A DNA stretch of 64,000 bases from Mycolicibacterium grossiae. Lineage in GTDB: Bacteria > Actinomycetota > Actinomycetes > Mycobacteriales > Mycobacteriaceae. Below the pieces are notes generated by a model that was given only the letters and a program-made list of their open reading frames with translations, made no database searches and was not told where the DNA came from. A program made the translations under genes and the position numbers. Below, piece after piece: positions 46,065 to 55,161 of the stretch (positions are counted from its first letter, which is position 1; every line of letters starts with the position of its first letter). The stretch lies in assembly GCF_008329645.1 (NCBI RefSeq), contig NZ_CP043474.1, positions 186,001 through 250,000 of the forward strand, given 5' to 3'.

Positions 46065-46517
46065 TCAACTACAAATCGGCGGCGCGCCTGCCTCACTTAC
46101 TCCAAGTGCCGCCATCAAGTCGCAAGCCTCCGCAACAGCCTCTCCGTTCTCGTAAGCGAAAAGCCGATGCACGCGTCCGAACTTTACATCCATGATGTGC
46201 ACGCCATCATTGCGATACACCGGGCCTCGCGCAGGGGTCACGTGAGCCGTCCATTCGGCCGCCACCGTCATACGCCACGGCCACCCAGAGACCGTGACGC
46301 CATGTACCTCGAACGCCATCTTTGGGCACAAGCGATGCAGCCGCTCGAACCACCGCTGCACGGTGAGTCTGTCGTGCCGAGTGCCGCCGAGGGCATGACT
46401 GCCGGCGAACCAATGATGGACGTCGGGCGCCATTGCGGCGAGCACCTTGGCATGGTCGCCACGACCGACGGAGGCGAACATACCCCGCACATAGCGGCCA
46501 ACGATCCACGACAGCAC
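46065..46517 (-). CDS. SnoaL-like NTF2-fold protein
   Basis: The 150-residue protein has the NTF2/SnoaL pattern: helix IVGRYVRGMFASVGRGDHAK, then VLAAMAPDVHHWFAGSHALG, a helix with VQRWFERLHRLCP, and strands AFEVHGVTVSGWPWRMTVAA, RNDGVHIMDVKFGRVHRLFA and YENGEAV. Such cone-shaped proteins bind small hydrophobic ligands or act as isomerases or hydrolases. The substrate is unknown. Confidence 0.85.
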   Translation of the reverse strand: MLSWIVGRYVRGMFASVGRGDHAKVLAAMAPDVHHWFAGSHALGGTRHDRLTVQRWFERLHRLCPKMAFEVHGVTVSGWPWRMTVAAEWTAHVTPARGPVYRNDGVHIMDVKFGRVHRLFAYENGEAVAEACDLMAALGVSEAGAPPICS

Positions 46518-46672
46518 TTCTAGTCCGCCCTTAATCTGTCGGTAAATGTGCTTGCATCAAACCTGCCATTGCGTCTGAAGCACAACTCTCCAACATGTGC
46601 GTGCTCCGCGCCGAGGGACCGGATTCGGAAAAAATACAGTGATCAACGCGTTGGTGTCCTAACGTCGCGGTC

Positions 46673-47092
46673 ATGAGGGGAACATACGTCTTTGCGCTGT
46701 GCTCTACCGTCGTGGCACTAAGTGCCTGCAGCTCAACGGAAACCGCTCAAACGACTGTTACTGCGCAGCCGTCGACGGTTACCGTCCGCGAAACAACCAC
46801 CGCCGCTGCACCCACGCCTGCCGAATCAGCAGCCCAGGCGGCCAACGCTGGTCCCTGGATAATGCCAGACTTGATCGGACAGGACCTCCAGGCGGCTCAG
46901 AACTCGGTACAAGCGCTGACCGATTACAACGTGTTCTTCAGCGGCTCGAAAGACCTCACCGGCCAGGGACGGATGCAGATCAACGATCGAAACTGGACGG
47001 TCTGCACGTCGACGCCGCCGGCTGGCACGTCCTTTACGAAGCAAACCGCCGTAGAGTTCGGCGTCGTCAAGACCGATGGACCGTGCCCCTGA
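46673..47092 (+). CDS. Lipoprotein with one PASTA-like domain
   Basis: The 139-residue protein has a lipobox (VVALSACSS, lipidated Cys at residue 19), a Thr-rich linker (about 25-55) and a PASTA-like module (IMPDLIGQDLQAAQNSVQAL, then TSTPPAGTSFTKQTAVEFGV, about 62-135), where the P-x-x-x-G-x-x-x-x-A-Q entry and the P-x-x-G-x-x-V turn are conserved. PASTA domains bind cell-wall precursors in other proteins. It is transcribed convergently with the PASTA lipoprotein ending at 47272. Confidence 0.82.
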   Translation: MRGTYVFALCSTVVALSACSSTETAQTTVTAQPSTVTVRETTTAAAPTPAESAAQAANAGPWIMPDLIGQDLQAAQNSVQALTDYNVFFSGSKDLTGQGRMQINDRNWTVCTSTPPAGTSFTKQTAVEFGVVKTDGPCP

Positions 47093-47271
47093 CGGCCCCT
47101 GAGTGAAGACTCTCGCGGGTGTCCGCGGAACTGGTCGTCTAATTGCGGGCCACACCCGACTGTGCGATCGTTTTGCGTTTCGCTATGAGCGGACTGCGAC
47201 TCAGATGCGAAGACCACGCTGGTCAACGTCGGTAGAACGCAAAGACGGTCTCCAAGAGGTGTGTCGCTTGG

Positions 47272-47652
47272 CTAGGGCGGCGAGGGTGACCGCACCTGAA
47301 CCGTTACCGGCGTGGAGGTACCGATGGGCGATCCTGGCGGCGGCTCTTGCCGAAGGATCGTCTCGGGGGGCGTATCGCCGTCACTTGCGTCAAGCAGCTT
47401 GACGATTTCACCGACCCAACCGAAGCTTGTCATCAGCTGGCGGAAGTCGTTAAAGGTGAGGCCCGTGACATCGGGCATGACGAGCACCTCCGGTACAAAG
47501 GCCGTCGGACTCGTGCTGCGAGGAAATTCCGTCGCCGATGTCGCCGGCGTCGGCCGCGTGGGGCTCGCCGCGTTGTTGGACTGTCCTCCACACCCAATCA
47601 GCAACAGAGACGCCACTATCGTGGCGGCGAAGCGAAGAGATCGCCGGCGCAT
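47272..47652 (-). CDS. PASTA-like lipoprotein
   Basis: About 126 residues from ATG 47652. The signal has a lipobox (SLLLIGCGG, lipidated Cys about residue 20). A Ser/Thr/Pro linker follows and a PASTA-like domain (VLVMPDVTGLTFNDFRQLMT then PPETILRQEPPPGSPIGTST, ending VTVQVRSPSPP). The frame is continuous with an upstream truncated DUF2511 domain, but the internal signal peptide shows where the real gene begins. Together with 46673 it forms a pair of wall-facing lipoproteins. Confidence 0.82.
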   Translation of the reverse strand: MRRRSLRFAATIVASLLLIGCGGQSNNAASPTRPTPATSATEFPRSTSPTAFVPEVLVMPDVTGLTFNDFRQLMTSFGWVGEIVKLLDASDGDTPPETILRQEPPPGSPIGTSTPVTVQVRSPSPP

Positions 47653-48024
47653 TTCGACGTAGCCCGTCAAACGCTTATCTGCGACGATCTCCTGAATGTC
47701 CGGGTATCCGCCGAACCTGATGGCCGTCTGGTTAAGTCCGTACTCCACACTGCCGGCAGTGAAGGTGACCATGCTGTCTTCGAGGCAGCACTTGATCACG
47801 CCTTCCGAGACGAGCAGCGGCCATTTCCCGTCGCTCCACGTCGCCTCAGTAATCGGCCCGCTGGTCTCCACGGGCGTGAGAATAGAGCTTGGCGGCGCTG
47901 CGGTGTCACGTGCAGCGCAGGCCGAAGCCCACACCACAACTTCGAAGCAAGCAAGAGCCTGCAGATAGTGCGTGCGAGCAATGCTGAACCCCGTCCATGA
48001 GGCGTATACCAGTACCGGTAACAA
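47653..48024 (-). pseudogene. Truncated DUF2511-like domain fused in frame to the PASTA lipoprotein
   Basis: The frame encodes TSGPITEATWSDGKWPLLVS then EGVIKCCLEDSMVTFTAG and EYGLNQTAIRFGGYPDIQEI, i.e. a DUF2511-type domain paralogous to 43115-43468. After RLTGYVE the paralogue continues ING-x-RQPVPVGDIGGL, but here the sequence passes directly into the lipoprotein start MRRRSL. The last 30 residues of the domain are missing, so a deletion joined the two genes. The N-terminal 45 residues look unlike a signal peptide. Confidence 0.7.
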
Positions 48025-48081
48025 CCCATGCAGGTCAGTAGCACATATGCGTTCTCTTACTCCGAAGCTAAAGCACTCACG

Positions 48082-48419
48082 TCATATGTCGGCGTTTAAT
48101 TCCGAAATTGCTCTGCGGCCGAGCATTCGGTCGACCAAGACCGAGTAGTCCTCGAGAGCTTGTATTTTGACCCTCTCGTCGTCCGAGTCCAGCCTATCGA
48201 GTAGGCCTTTGTCGAAGAGTTCAGTTACCACTTCTCTAACTTCAGAAAGTCCTCGTCGGGCGAGTTCGGCGATCCGGTCGCAAGCGCTTCGTGTGCATCC
48301 GCAATTGCAGACGTTCCAAACGCCCAGTTTTCAGTGAGAACTGCGTCTTGCCTTTCGAGCCGGGTGAAAACTCGTTCGAACATTACTGATGGTTCATCGG
48401 ACCCGTGATGCGCGTCCAA
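48082..48419 (-). pseudogene. Small partner gene, frameshifted
   Basis: TTG 48419 has a strong GAAGGGGG site; the first frame gives DEPSVMFERVFTRLERQDAV then ENWAFGTSAIADAHEAL. Beyond about 48285 the natural reading continues in another frame: DRIAELARRGLSEVREVVTE, LFDKGLLDRLDSDDERVKIQ, then EDYSVLVDRMLGRRAISELN, stop at 48082. The length (338) is not divisible by three. It follows the frameshifted membrane protein and may be its co-translated partner, like 44088 after 44465. A plain overlap of two small genes is the alternative. Confidence 0.55.
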
Positions 48420-48452
48420 TTACTTTCCCCCTTCTCCAGACATTATAACTTA

Positions 48453-49959
48453 TCACTCGCCTAACCGTCGGATTCTGGCTTGATGCTCAATACCGGCGTG
48501 CGTGCGCCATGAAATGGCTAGGCGGTACCACAGATATACGGCGGCGACGGTCAGGAACGCTTGTATCGACAGACCAATCCTAATGTTCTTCAATATTTGT
48601 CCGACGTCGGCTGTCGTATCTGGCCGAAGCGGATAAGGCCTGTTCGGACTCGAAGCCAACCAGAATACGAAAAATAGGGTCGCGACCGTACCTAAAAGAG
48701 CAATGAGCCGAGGCGCCACAGCTGGGTTTTTGATATCCATCAATGGATAAATTATTGTGACAATGCTGGCCACGATTGACAGCACCGCCACAATCGGCGC
48801 CGTGTACTGCCGAAGTGGATCTTGGCGGAACGCCACGAAGTACAACGGCCATGGTAACGAAGATCGCTTGCATGGTCGTGGCCGCGGCGCCGTACAGCAG
48901 TGTTCCCGGCGGAGTCTCGTACAGAAAAGTGTAAATATACAGTCGGTTGCGTTCGTGGTAACCGTCTTCGAGGAAAAATTGCGCGCGTTGAGTCGTCGTT
49001 TCGGTTTTGCGGTACCGATCCTCAGGTAAGCGAGTCATCCTCCTCTCCAGAGAATCGCGTTTAGTAGCGCCCCAGGTCCGGTGCGAGGCGTCCGTATCCC
49101 TCGCCGACCACGTGTCGGTTACCAGGACGCTCTCTTTGAATCTCATACCAGTTGGCGCTGTCATTGTTGCGTTATAGTGACGTGAACGTTTAGCGAGCGG
49201 AGCGTGTATCTTGAATTCGAACGGTGCCCCACCCATCGACTTCCGCAACCTCGCGCGAATACTTGGTAATCGCTCTTCGTATGGCGAACAATAGGAGTAC
49301 CTAAACCGCATTGCGTTTCCAGCATCGGGAGTTGGCACTCGCACTATCGTCAGCCAGCGTTCAGCTAGCAACTGACACAGATTGTACAGACTGACGGTCT
49401 GATCGTGGTCTACATTCCAGTCGGCAAGTACTCGCAATTTACCGGAAGCGTCGAAGAGGTCATTGACTTCTCGCTTTGCTTCGTCGATCGACTGCTGGCT
49501 GGGAAGCCGACGCAACCTCGCCAACACCTCTGCGGTCTCAGCAATTGGGAGTTCAAGCTGTTCGGGTACAACGCTGCCAGAAGGACGCCTCGACTCAGGG
49601 CGCCAGGCACTTCGAAGGAGAGCATGGAACCGCGTGATGATGAGCTTGACCGAAATTGCGAGGTGTTCTTCGTGGGTCAACTGCTGATATTTCGTCCGGC
49701 CATCGAGCGAACTAGCATCTACACGGAAGTCGATTCCTTTACGTGGATCCACGGCGACGAAGAGGAAATCTTCGTCGCCGGACAGTTGAGGTCGAATGTC
49801 TACTTCAATGTTGCGCTGCAACTCGTCATCAGCGTCATCGAACGATTCGTCCACGCGATGGACAAACTTGATAGGCGAAACCAGGTATTGAAGAAGTGTC
49901 TCTATCTGTGTCTGACTAGCTTGCCAAGCCGGAGCCAAGTCATTGTCCGTCTTCAACAA
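48453..49959 (-). pseudogene. Large membrane protein of a paralogous family, member 3, frameshifted
   Basis: The first 370 residues form a soluble domain (RNIEVDIRPQLSGDEDFLFV; KYQQLTHEEHLAISVKLIIT; PPFEFKIH-like strand) ending with RLYIYTFLYETPPGTLLYGA and the first membrane span ATTMQAIFVTMAV. At about 48850 the frame breaks: instead of unnatural residues, the adjacent frame gives YFVAFRQDPLRQYTAPIVAV, the spans LSIVASIVTIIYPL and ALLGTVATLFFVFWL, and a last span before the stop at 48453. The length (1507) shows a one-base change. The product would be about 500 residues. Same family as 44465 and 21381. Confidence 0.7.
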
Positions 49960-51078
49960 TCAAGATCCGATCATTCGACGCGTCTGGGTGTAACAACTCT
50001 TTCGCCTCATGAAGCCGCGAGGGCAAGGCGGCGTGCAGCAGGCTACAAGCGTTGCGCCGACGCGCGTTGAGCCCTCGCCTCTATTACGACGGTCATCACC
50101 AGGACGACCGCCACGACGGTCGCGGCCGTCCGCGTCAGAAGGGCGTGCTCCGGTCCGGACCCTTCAGCGAAGGGGCGTTCGCGTTAGTGGATGAATCCGT
50201 CGCCTTCTCGTCCCTTCAGAACGGAATGTAGAGTATAGGCTTCGGCGTCGGACAGTCCTGACAAGAAATCAATGAGTCCTCGTACAACGCACTGACGCTC
50301 GGTGTAGTGCGAGTCTTGCCGAAAGGCGAAGCTGATAGCCCGCGTGAGGGCATACGGCAACGTACGTTTTTCGCGCTCCGACGGCTCAGTCGCCAGACCG
50401 ATCTTGTAGATGGACTCGACCATCGGGAGGAGATCTTCGAAAATATCCCGCAAAACGCGTCGCTGGCCCCGCTGAATTGCGCTCAATCGAGGCTCGTCTA
50501 TGACGTGGTACCAAACAAATTGCTTCATCACGGCATTGACTTGTTGAGGCAAGTCGTCAGGTTTGATTCTGCCTTCCACCAGGCGTGTTGCCGAGATAAA
50601 CGCCTCCAAGTAACGATTTCGCATCCTGTCGAGCGCGCTCAAGTCCTCTGGCCGCCCTAAGTACCGACTACGAGGCAGGTATGTGAAGTAATTTGGCAGT
50701 GCCGCCTTACAATCCGCCGACAGCGCACCTAGCGCATCCGGAGATTCCACGTATTCCAGAAACTCCTCATACCGATCGTTCGAAACGGTGGGGGTAACCC
50801 TCGCGTAATTCTCGAGTGGCACGTGGCCAGTCCGGTAAAAGTCCTCAAGATCGTGCACAGCGTAGGATATGTCGTCGGCCCAGTCCATAATCGCCGATGC
50901 CACGTTTTGATCCTGGTCGTCGGAACCAAAGACCCATGTGAGGATGGACGCGTCGCAATCATACGCCCCCCACTTTTTGGCTTTTCTGCCCGCTGCGCCC
51001 CTCGTCCAGGGATACTTCGAGACGGCGGCGAGCGTTGCCCGCGTCAGGTCCAGGCCGAGCGGGCGGTCCTCCGAATCT

Positions 51079-52506
51079 GGTCAAGTCCAGGGACGTGGTG
51101 TACGACGTCGTCGTGTGATTCTTCGAGGTAGTTGGGTCAGGCGGTCAGTGCCGCTGGGGTGGCCTCCTGTTCTGTCGGTGTGTCGTTGACGGTGCGTGAT
51201 TTGCTGAGGACGTCGAGGCCGAGGTAGCGCCGCGATTCTGCCCATTCGTCGTGTTGTTCGGCCAGGACGGCGCCGACGAGGCGGATCAGAGCGTTTCGGT
51301 CGGGGAAGATGCCGACGACGTCGGTGCGTCGGCGGATCTCCTTGTTGAGGCGTTCCTGGGGGTTGTTGCTCCAGATCTGGCGCCAGATCTGCTTGGGAAA
51401 CGCAGTGAACGCCAGCAGGTCCGCCCGGGCTTCTTCCAGGTGGTCGGCGACCTTGGGGAGCTTGTCCGCGAGGGCCTCGATGATCCGATCATATTGCGCA
51501 GCAACCGATTCAGCGTCTGGTTGATCGAACACCGAATGCAACAATGTCCGGACCCACGGCCACGACGACTTGGGAGTGACGGCCATCAGGTTGGTCGTGT
51601 AATGCGTTCTGCACCGCTGCCAGGCCGCCCCGGGCAGCGTCGCCCCAATGGCCGCTACCAGCCCGGCATGGGCGTCGCTGGTGACCAATTTGACCCCGGA
51701 CAGGCCGCGGGCGGTCAGCGACCGCCAGAACGTCAACCAGCCCGCTCCGTCCTCGGCGGTACTGACGTCAATACCCAGGATTTCGCGATGGCCCTCGGCG
51801 TTGACCCCGACCGCGATCAGGGCGTGCACGTTGACCACCCGCCCGCCCTCGCGGACCTTGAGCACCAGGGCGTCGGCGGCCACGAACGTGTACGGGCCGG
51901 CGTCCAAGGGCCGGGTGCGGAAGGCTTCGACGGCGGCGTCGAGTTCCTTAGCCATCACGCTGACCTGGGACTTCGACAGCGACGTGATCCCCAGGGTCTC
52001 CACCAGCTTGTCCATCCGCCGCGTCGAGACCCCCAGCAGGTAGCAGGTCGCGACTACCGTGGTCAGAGCCCGTTCGGCGCGTTTGCGGCGTTCCAGCAGC
52101 CAGTCCGGGAAGTAGGAGCCGTGGCGCAGCTTCGGGATCGCGAGATCCAATGAGCCTGCGCGGGTGTCGAATTGGCGGTGCCGGTAGCCGTTGCGGGAGT
52201 TGGTGCGCTCGGTGCTGCGTTCGCCGTATCCGGCGCCGCACAGGGCGTCGGCCTCAGCGCCCATCAGGGTGTGGATGAATGTGGCGAGCAGCTCGCGCAG
52301 CACGTCGGGATGGGCGGTGGTGAGTCGTTCGGCCAGCACGGTGGGCAGGTCGATATTGTGGGCAGTGGTCATCGCGTCGGTTCCTTTGCTCGAGAAACTT
52401 TGGTCGGTCTCTCGAAGAATCACGCGATGACCTTCAATCATTCGGCTACGACACGCCGGTACCGCTGATCAGGTCCGACTCGTACACCACCTTGGTGGAC
52501 GCAACC
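51079..52506 (-). mobile_element. IS1081-like insertion sequence, copy 4, inside the dGTPase gene
   Basis: The 1428-bp element in reverse orientation is flanked by the perfect 8-bp duplication CCGAATCT (51071-51078 and 52507-52514). Deleting the element and one duplication restores the dGTPase reading (VHRDSEDRPLGLDL). Same ends and transposase as copies 1 to 3. Confidence 0.97.
51137..52372 (-). CDS. IS256-family transposase (IS1081-like), copy 4
   Basis: Intact 411-residue transposase, identical in translation to the other copies. It lies in the same direction as the dGTPase gene it interrupts. Confidence 0.95.
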   Translation of the reverse strand: MTTAHNIDLPTVLAERLTTAHPDVLRELLATFIHTLMGAEADALCGAGYGERSTERTNSRNGYRHRQFDTRAGSLDLAIPKLRHGSYFPDWLLERRKRAERALTTVVATCYLLGVSTRRMDKLVETLGITSLSKSQVSVMAKELDAAVEAFRTRPLDAGPYTFVAADALVLKVREGGRVVNVHALIAVGVNAEGHREILGIDVSTAEDGAGWLTFWRSLTARGLSGVKLVTSDAHAGLVAAIGATLPGAAWQRCRTHYTTNLMAVTPKSSWPWVRTLLHSVFDQPDAESVAAQYDRIIEALADKLPKVADHLEEARADLLAFTAFPKQIWRQIWSNNPQERLNKEIRRRTDVVGIFPDRNALIRLVGAVLAEQHDEWAESRRYLGLDVLSKSRTVNDTPTEQEATPAALTA

Positions 52507-52889
52507 CCGAATCTCGATGAACTGCCAATATTGCCAGAATTCGAAAAGACTGCGCATTGCCCTCGAAACCGTCCTCCAAGAGACACTTATCGCAGGGATC
52601 CTTCAATCGATCGCGTAAGGGGCGGACGAGTGTCTGATGCTTCTCACAGACGAGTAGCTCTTGTAGCTCCATCTCGCCGGCATGCCCGAAGGGCGGATGG
52701 CCGATGTCATGGCCCAGGCATGCGGCCTCGACCTCATGGACACTCACCTTCTCAGCGAGCGTCTCGTCGCGGGAGGATAAGACTTAGTGAATCGCCGCGC
52801 CGACTTGTTCAACTTTCAACGAGTGCGTAAGCCGATTATGTAGCTGTAACGCTGGATCGCCCAAGGCGACCTGAGTGACGCCGCCTCGC

Positions 52890-53983
52890 TGTCGTGACCC
52901 GGCAGGTTGTTGACGGCGTGCCTGCTTGAAATTGGGAGGACCTCCTGACGGAGTGGATGTGTCTGGCATTCACCCGTAGGAGGTCCTCGTGTCCCACGCT
53001 AACGCCCGTACCAACGTGTTCGCTCGTCGCCTGATCGTCGAGCGTGTCGCCGCTGGCTGGCCACCCGCTCACGTCGCTGAACAGCTGGGTATCTCTCGTG
53101 CGACGGTCTACAAGTGGCTGCGCCGCTACGACGAAGGCGGCGATGCGGCCCTGTCGGACCGGTCCTCGCGACCGATCAGGACCCCGGCGCGCACCAGCGC
53201 CAAAGTGGAGCACGAAGTGCTCGCTGCCCGGCGCCGCCGCAAGCGCGGTGCTGTCGTGCTGGCTGCCGAGCTCGGCCTGAACCCATCGACGGTCGGACGG
53301 ATCCTGGCCCGCCACCAGGTGCCCCACCTGGCAGCGCTCGACCCGATCACCGGCGAGCCAGTGCGCTCGTCTCGTCGCAGCCCCAACCGCTACGAACACC
53401 GCACCCCGGGTTCGCTGGTCCACATCGATGTCAAAAAGCTCGGACGCATCCCCGCCGGCGGCGGATGGCGTCTGCACGGACGTGACGCTGCGGTCTCAGT
53501 GGCCAACCGCCACAAGAAGACCCGCATCGGCTACGACTACGTCCACACTGCCATCGACGACTACAGCCGACTGGCCTACACCGAAGTCCTGTCCGACGAA
53601 AAGGACCTCACCTGCGCAGGATTCCTGCACCGCGCGATGGCTTGGTTCGCCGCCCACGGCGTACGCGTGCGACGGCTGCTGACCGACAACGCCCTGGTCT
53701 ACCGGCAGGGCACCAACTGGGGTTGGGTATGCACGGCCTGGCAGCTCAAACGTCGGTTCACCAAGCCCGGCTGCCCCTGGACCAACGGCAAAGCAGAACG
53801 CTTCAACCGAACTCTGCTCAACGAATGGGCCTACGCCCGAGCCTGGACATCCAACAGCCTGCGCACACGAGCACTTGACCGATTCCTCCGCCTATACAAC
53901 ACTCGACGCGGCCACTCCGCCCTCGGCGGAAAACCACCCATCAGCCGGCTCGCCGCCTGACAACAACGTCTCAGGTCACGACA
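52890..53983 (+). mobile_element. IS481-family insertion sequence inside the dGTPase gene
   Basis: The 1094-bp element begins TGTCGTGACC and ends GGTCACGACA, with further partial matching inward (GTTGTTG on both sides). The flanks are CCTCGC (52884-52889) and CCTAGC (53984-53989), a 6-bp duplication with one substitution. Joining the flanks restores the dGTPase motif FRRLGGVTQV. The imperfect duplication suggests that this insertion is older than the IS1081-like one. Confidence 0.93.
52989..53960 (+). CDS. IS481-family transposase
   Basis: The 323-residue protein has an N-terminal helix-turn-helix (VAEQLGISRATVYKWLRRYD, about residues 26-45) and an rve integrase core with DDE residues: Asp in HIDVKKLGRIP, Asp in RLLTDNALVYRQG and Glu in NGKAERFNRTLLNEWA. 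This is the standard IS481 layout and length. GTG 52989 follows AGGAGG. It is intact. Confidence 0.95.
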   Translation: MSHANARTNVFARRLIVERVAAGWPPAHVAEQLGISRATVYKWLRRYDEGGDAALSDRSSRPIRTPARTSAKVEHEVLAARRRRKRGAVVLAAELGLNPSTVGRILARHQVPHLAALDPITGEPVRSSRRSPNRYEHRTPGSLVHIDVKKLGRIPAGGGWRLHGRDAAVSVANRHKKTRIGYDYVHTAIDDYSRLAYTEVLSDEKDLTCAGFLHRAMAWFAAHGVRVRRLLTDNALVYRQGTNWGWVCTAWQLKRRFTKPGCPWTNGKAERFNRTLLNEWAYARAWTSNSLRTRALDRFLRLYNTRRGHSALGGKPPISRLAA

Positions 53984-54114
53984 CCTAGCCGTCGAAAAGA
54001 ATCCGAATAAAGGATACGGTCCCTGTCGCGCCGCGTTGGCAGTCGGGCTGAGCCATCAGTCGTCTCATTGCTCGAGCGACGCTCAAAAGGCTGCAAGGCA
54101 TCCGACTTTCGCGC

Positions 54115-54438
54115 TTAGGCGATTTTGGTAGTTGGAACGAGTTCGAATCGCTCGTTTAGTACGAAGTAGCCGTCGTCTATAGCCTCATCTATACAAACAA
54201 GCGCTTGTTCTTCGGTGTAGTCCCCACCGTGAAGAAGCACCTCTATAGCCGATGACATCGGCAGCGTCTTGTTTTCGCTCTTTGCAATTGCGTCGAACAG
54301 GTCCGGGAGGTCTGCCGCTTCCGCAAGCATCTCCGCACGGTGCAACAAACCAGCCGAATTCATGATCAAACCGCTCCCTGCTCTTGTCTTGCCTTCTATG
54401 TCGTGCGTTACCCGCTGGTTGCCAGTCCAAGCCTCCAT
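54115..54438 (-). CDS. Small hypothetical protein heading the dGTPase operon
   Basis: The 107-residue protein from ATG 54438 has AGGAG upstream. The core is acidic and helical (LLHRAEMLAEAADLPDLFDA; SSAIEVLLHGGDYTEEQALV; CIDEAIDDGYFVLN) and ends with a short strand, compatible with a winged-helix or small adaptor fold. Its stop lies 18 bases before the dGTPase start. The palindromic operator just upstream suggests regulated expression of both. No family recognised; a regulator or a partner of the dGTPase are both possible. Confidence 0.7.
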   Translation of the reverse strand: MEAWTGNQRVTHDIEGKTRAGSGLIMNSAGLLHRAEMLAEAADLPDLFDAIAKSENKTLPMSSAIEVLLHGGDYTEEQALVCIDEAIDDGYFVLNERFELVPTTKIA

Positions 54439-54447
54439 GCGAAGCTC

Positions 54448-54472
54448 CTATTTAGTTTTGCTATCTAAATAG
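54448..54472 (-). promoter_or_regulatory. Operator-like inverted repeat before the dGTPase operon
   Basis: CTATTTAG (54448-54455) and CTAAATAG (54465-54472) are perfect inverted repeats separated by nine bases, ending ten bases before the ATG at 54438 and overlapping the ribosome binding site. Such a position would let a dimeric repressor block both transcription and translation start. Confidence 0.6.
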
Positions 54473-55161
54473 TATCGCATCGCCGGCCGATCGAGTGCCG
54501 TAGAAACTACAACAGTGTAACTCTCCACATACGCATGCTACTCAACCTCCGGCTTCGCCAGCTGCGCCTCGCCGGTAGAGACGGGCTGACGCCACTAGCG
54601 ACCAACGACTCCGCGCGACTGACTGGAGGGTACCTCCTCGAAGCCTCGGGAACGCACCAGAGTCAGCAATCCGATTTTCGGCAGCTCAGACCGTCGCTGA
54701 CCGCCTGCGAGCTGCACGGGCCAGGTAGCGATGGAGGCGAGCGCCGCAGCGATTTCGTCTCGATCGATCACTGGAGACAGAAGCCGAGCTACAGAAGCCG
54801 ACCGGCACCCGCATCTTCGTGCCGATCCTGCAATTCACTTTGCGGAGCCACTGCTCGAAATTTCTCTAAAGTGCCGTCGGAGGACGGCCCGCCGAGTGTT
54901 TAAGCCGAACCAAGCACTTGCGCGATGCAGGCGCAATGGCGCTGGCGGCTTTCATCTGGCGCCGCGCGCGTCACAGCGCGGGCCGAGTCGACCCGTCACC
55001 TTCTGGACAAGTCAGTTGACTTCGACGACCAGCGAGGCGGTATCGAGGACTGGCGGTCCTCGCCATCGATCTGCATGGCAGTGTCCCGGTGGCCGACGAG
55101 AGCCCGTCGACCGTCTTGACGGACCGTCGCTGGTGATGCAGCCCCGCACCGAGCCGTCCAG
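54473..55161. other. Stretch without a supported gene
   Basis: Frames on both strands look non-native. A minus-strand segment near 54680-54780 (DEIAAALASIATWPVQLAGG) has natural composition but no start or stop in context, so it may be a gene remnant. Confidence 0.4.

Larger units (their letters stand above)
50184..54096 (-). pseudogene. dgt: dGTP triphosphohydrolase (dGTPase), interrupted by two insertion sequences
   Basis: Removing both insertion sequences and one copy of each duplication leaves 1377 bases, exactly 459 codons. The order is: RRRDRDRILYSDSFRRLG (from TTG 54096 to 53984), IS481-type element, GVTQVALGDPALQLHNRLTH (HD His in HNRLTH), a TAA at 52784-52786 where the frame otherwise continues, [16 protein letters not shown] (HD residues), IS1081-like copy 4, SEDRPLGLDLTRATLAAVSK, KYPWTRGA, MDWADDISYAVHDLEDFYRT, and a helical C-terminus. 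The enzyme would cut dGTP to deoxyguanosine and triphosphate. It lies 18 bases downstream of the small gene at 54115, in the same operon. Triply inactivated. Confidence 0.92.
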
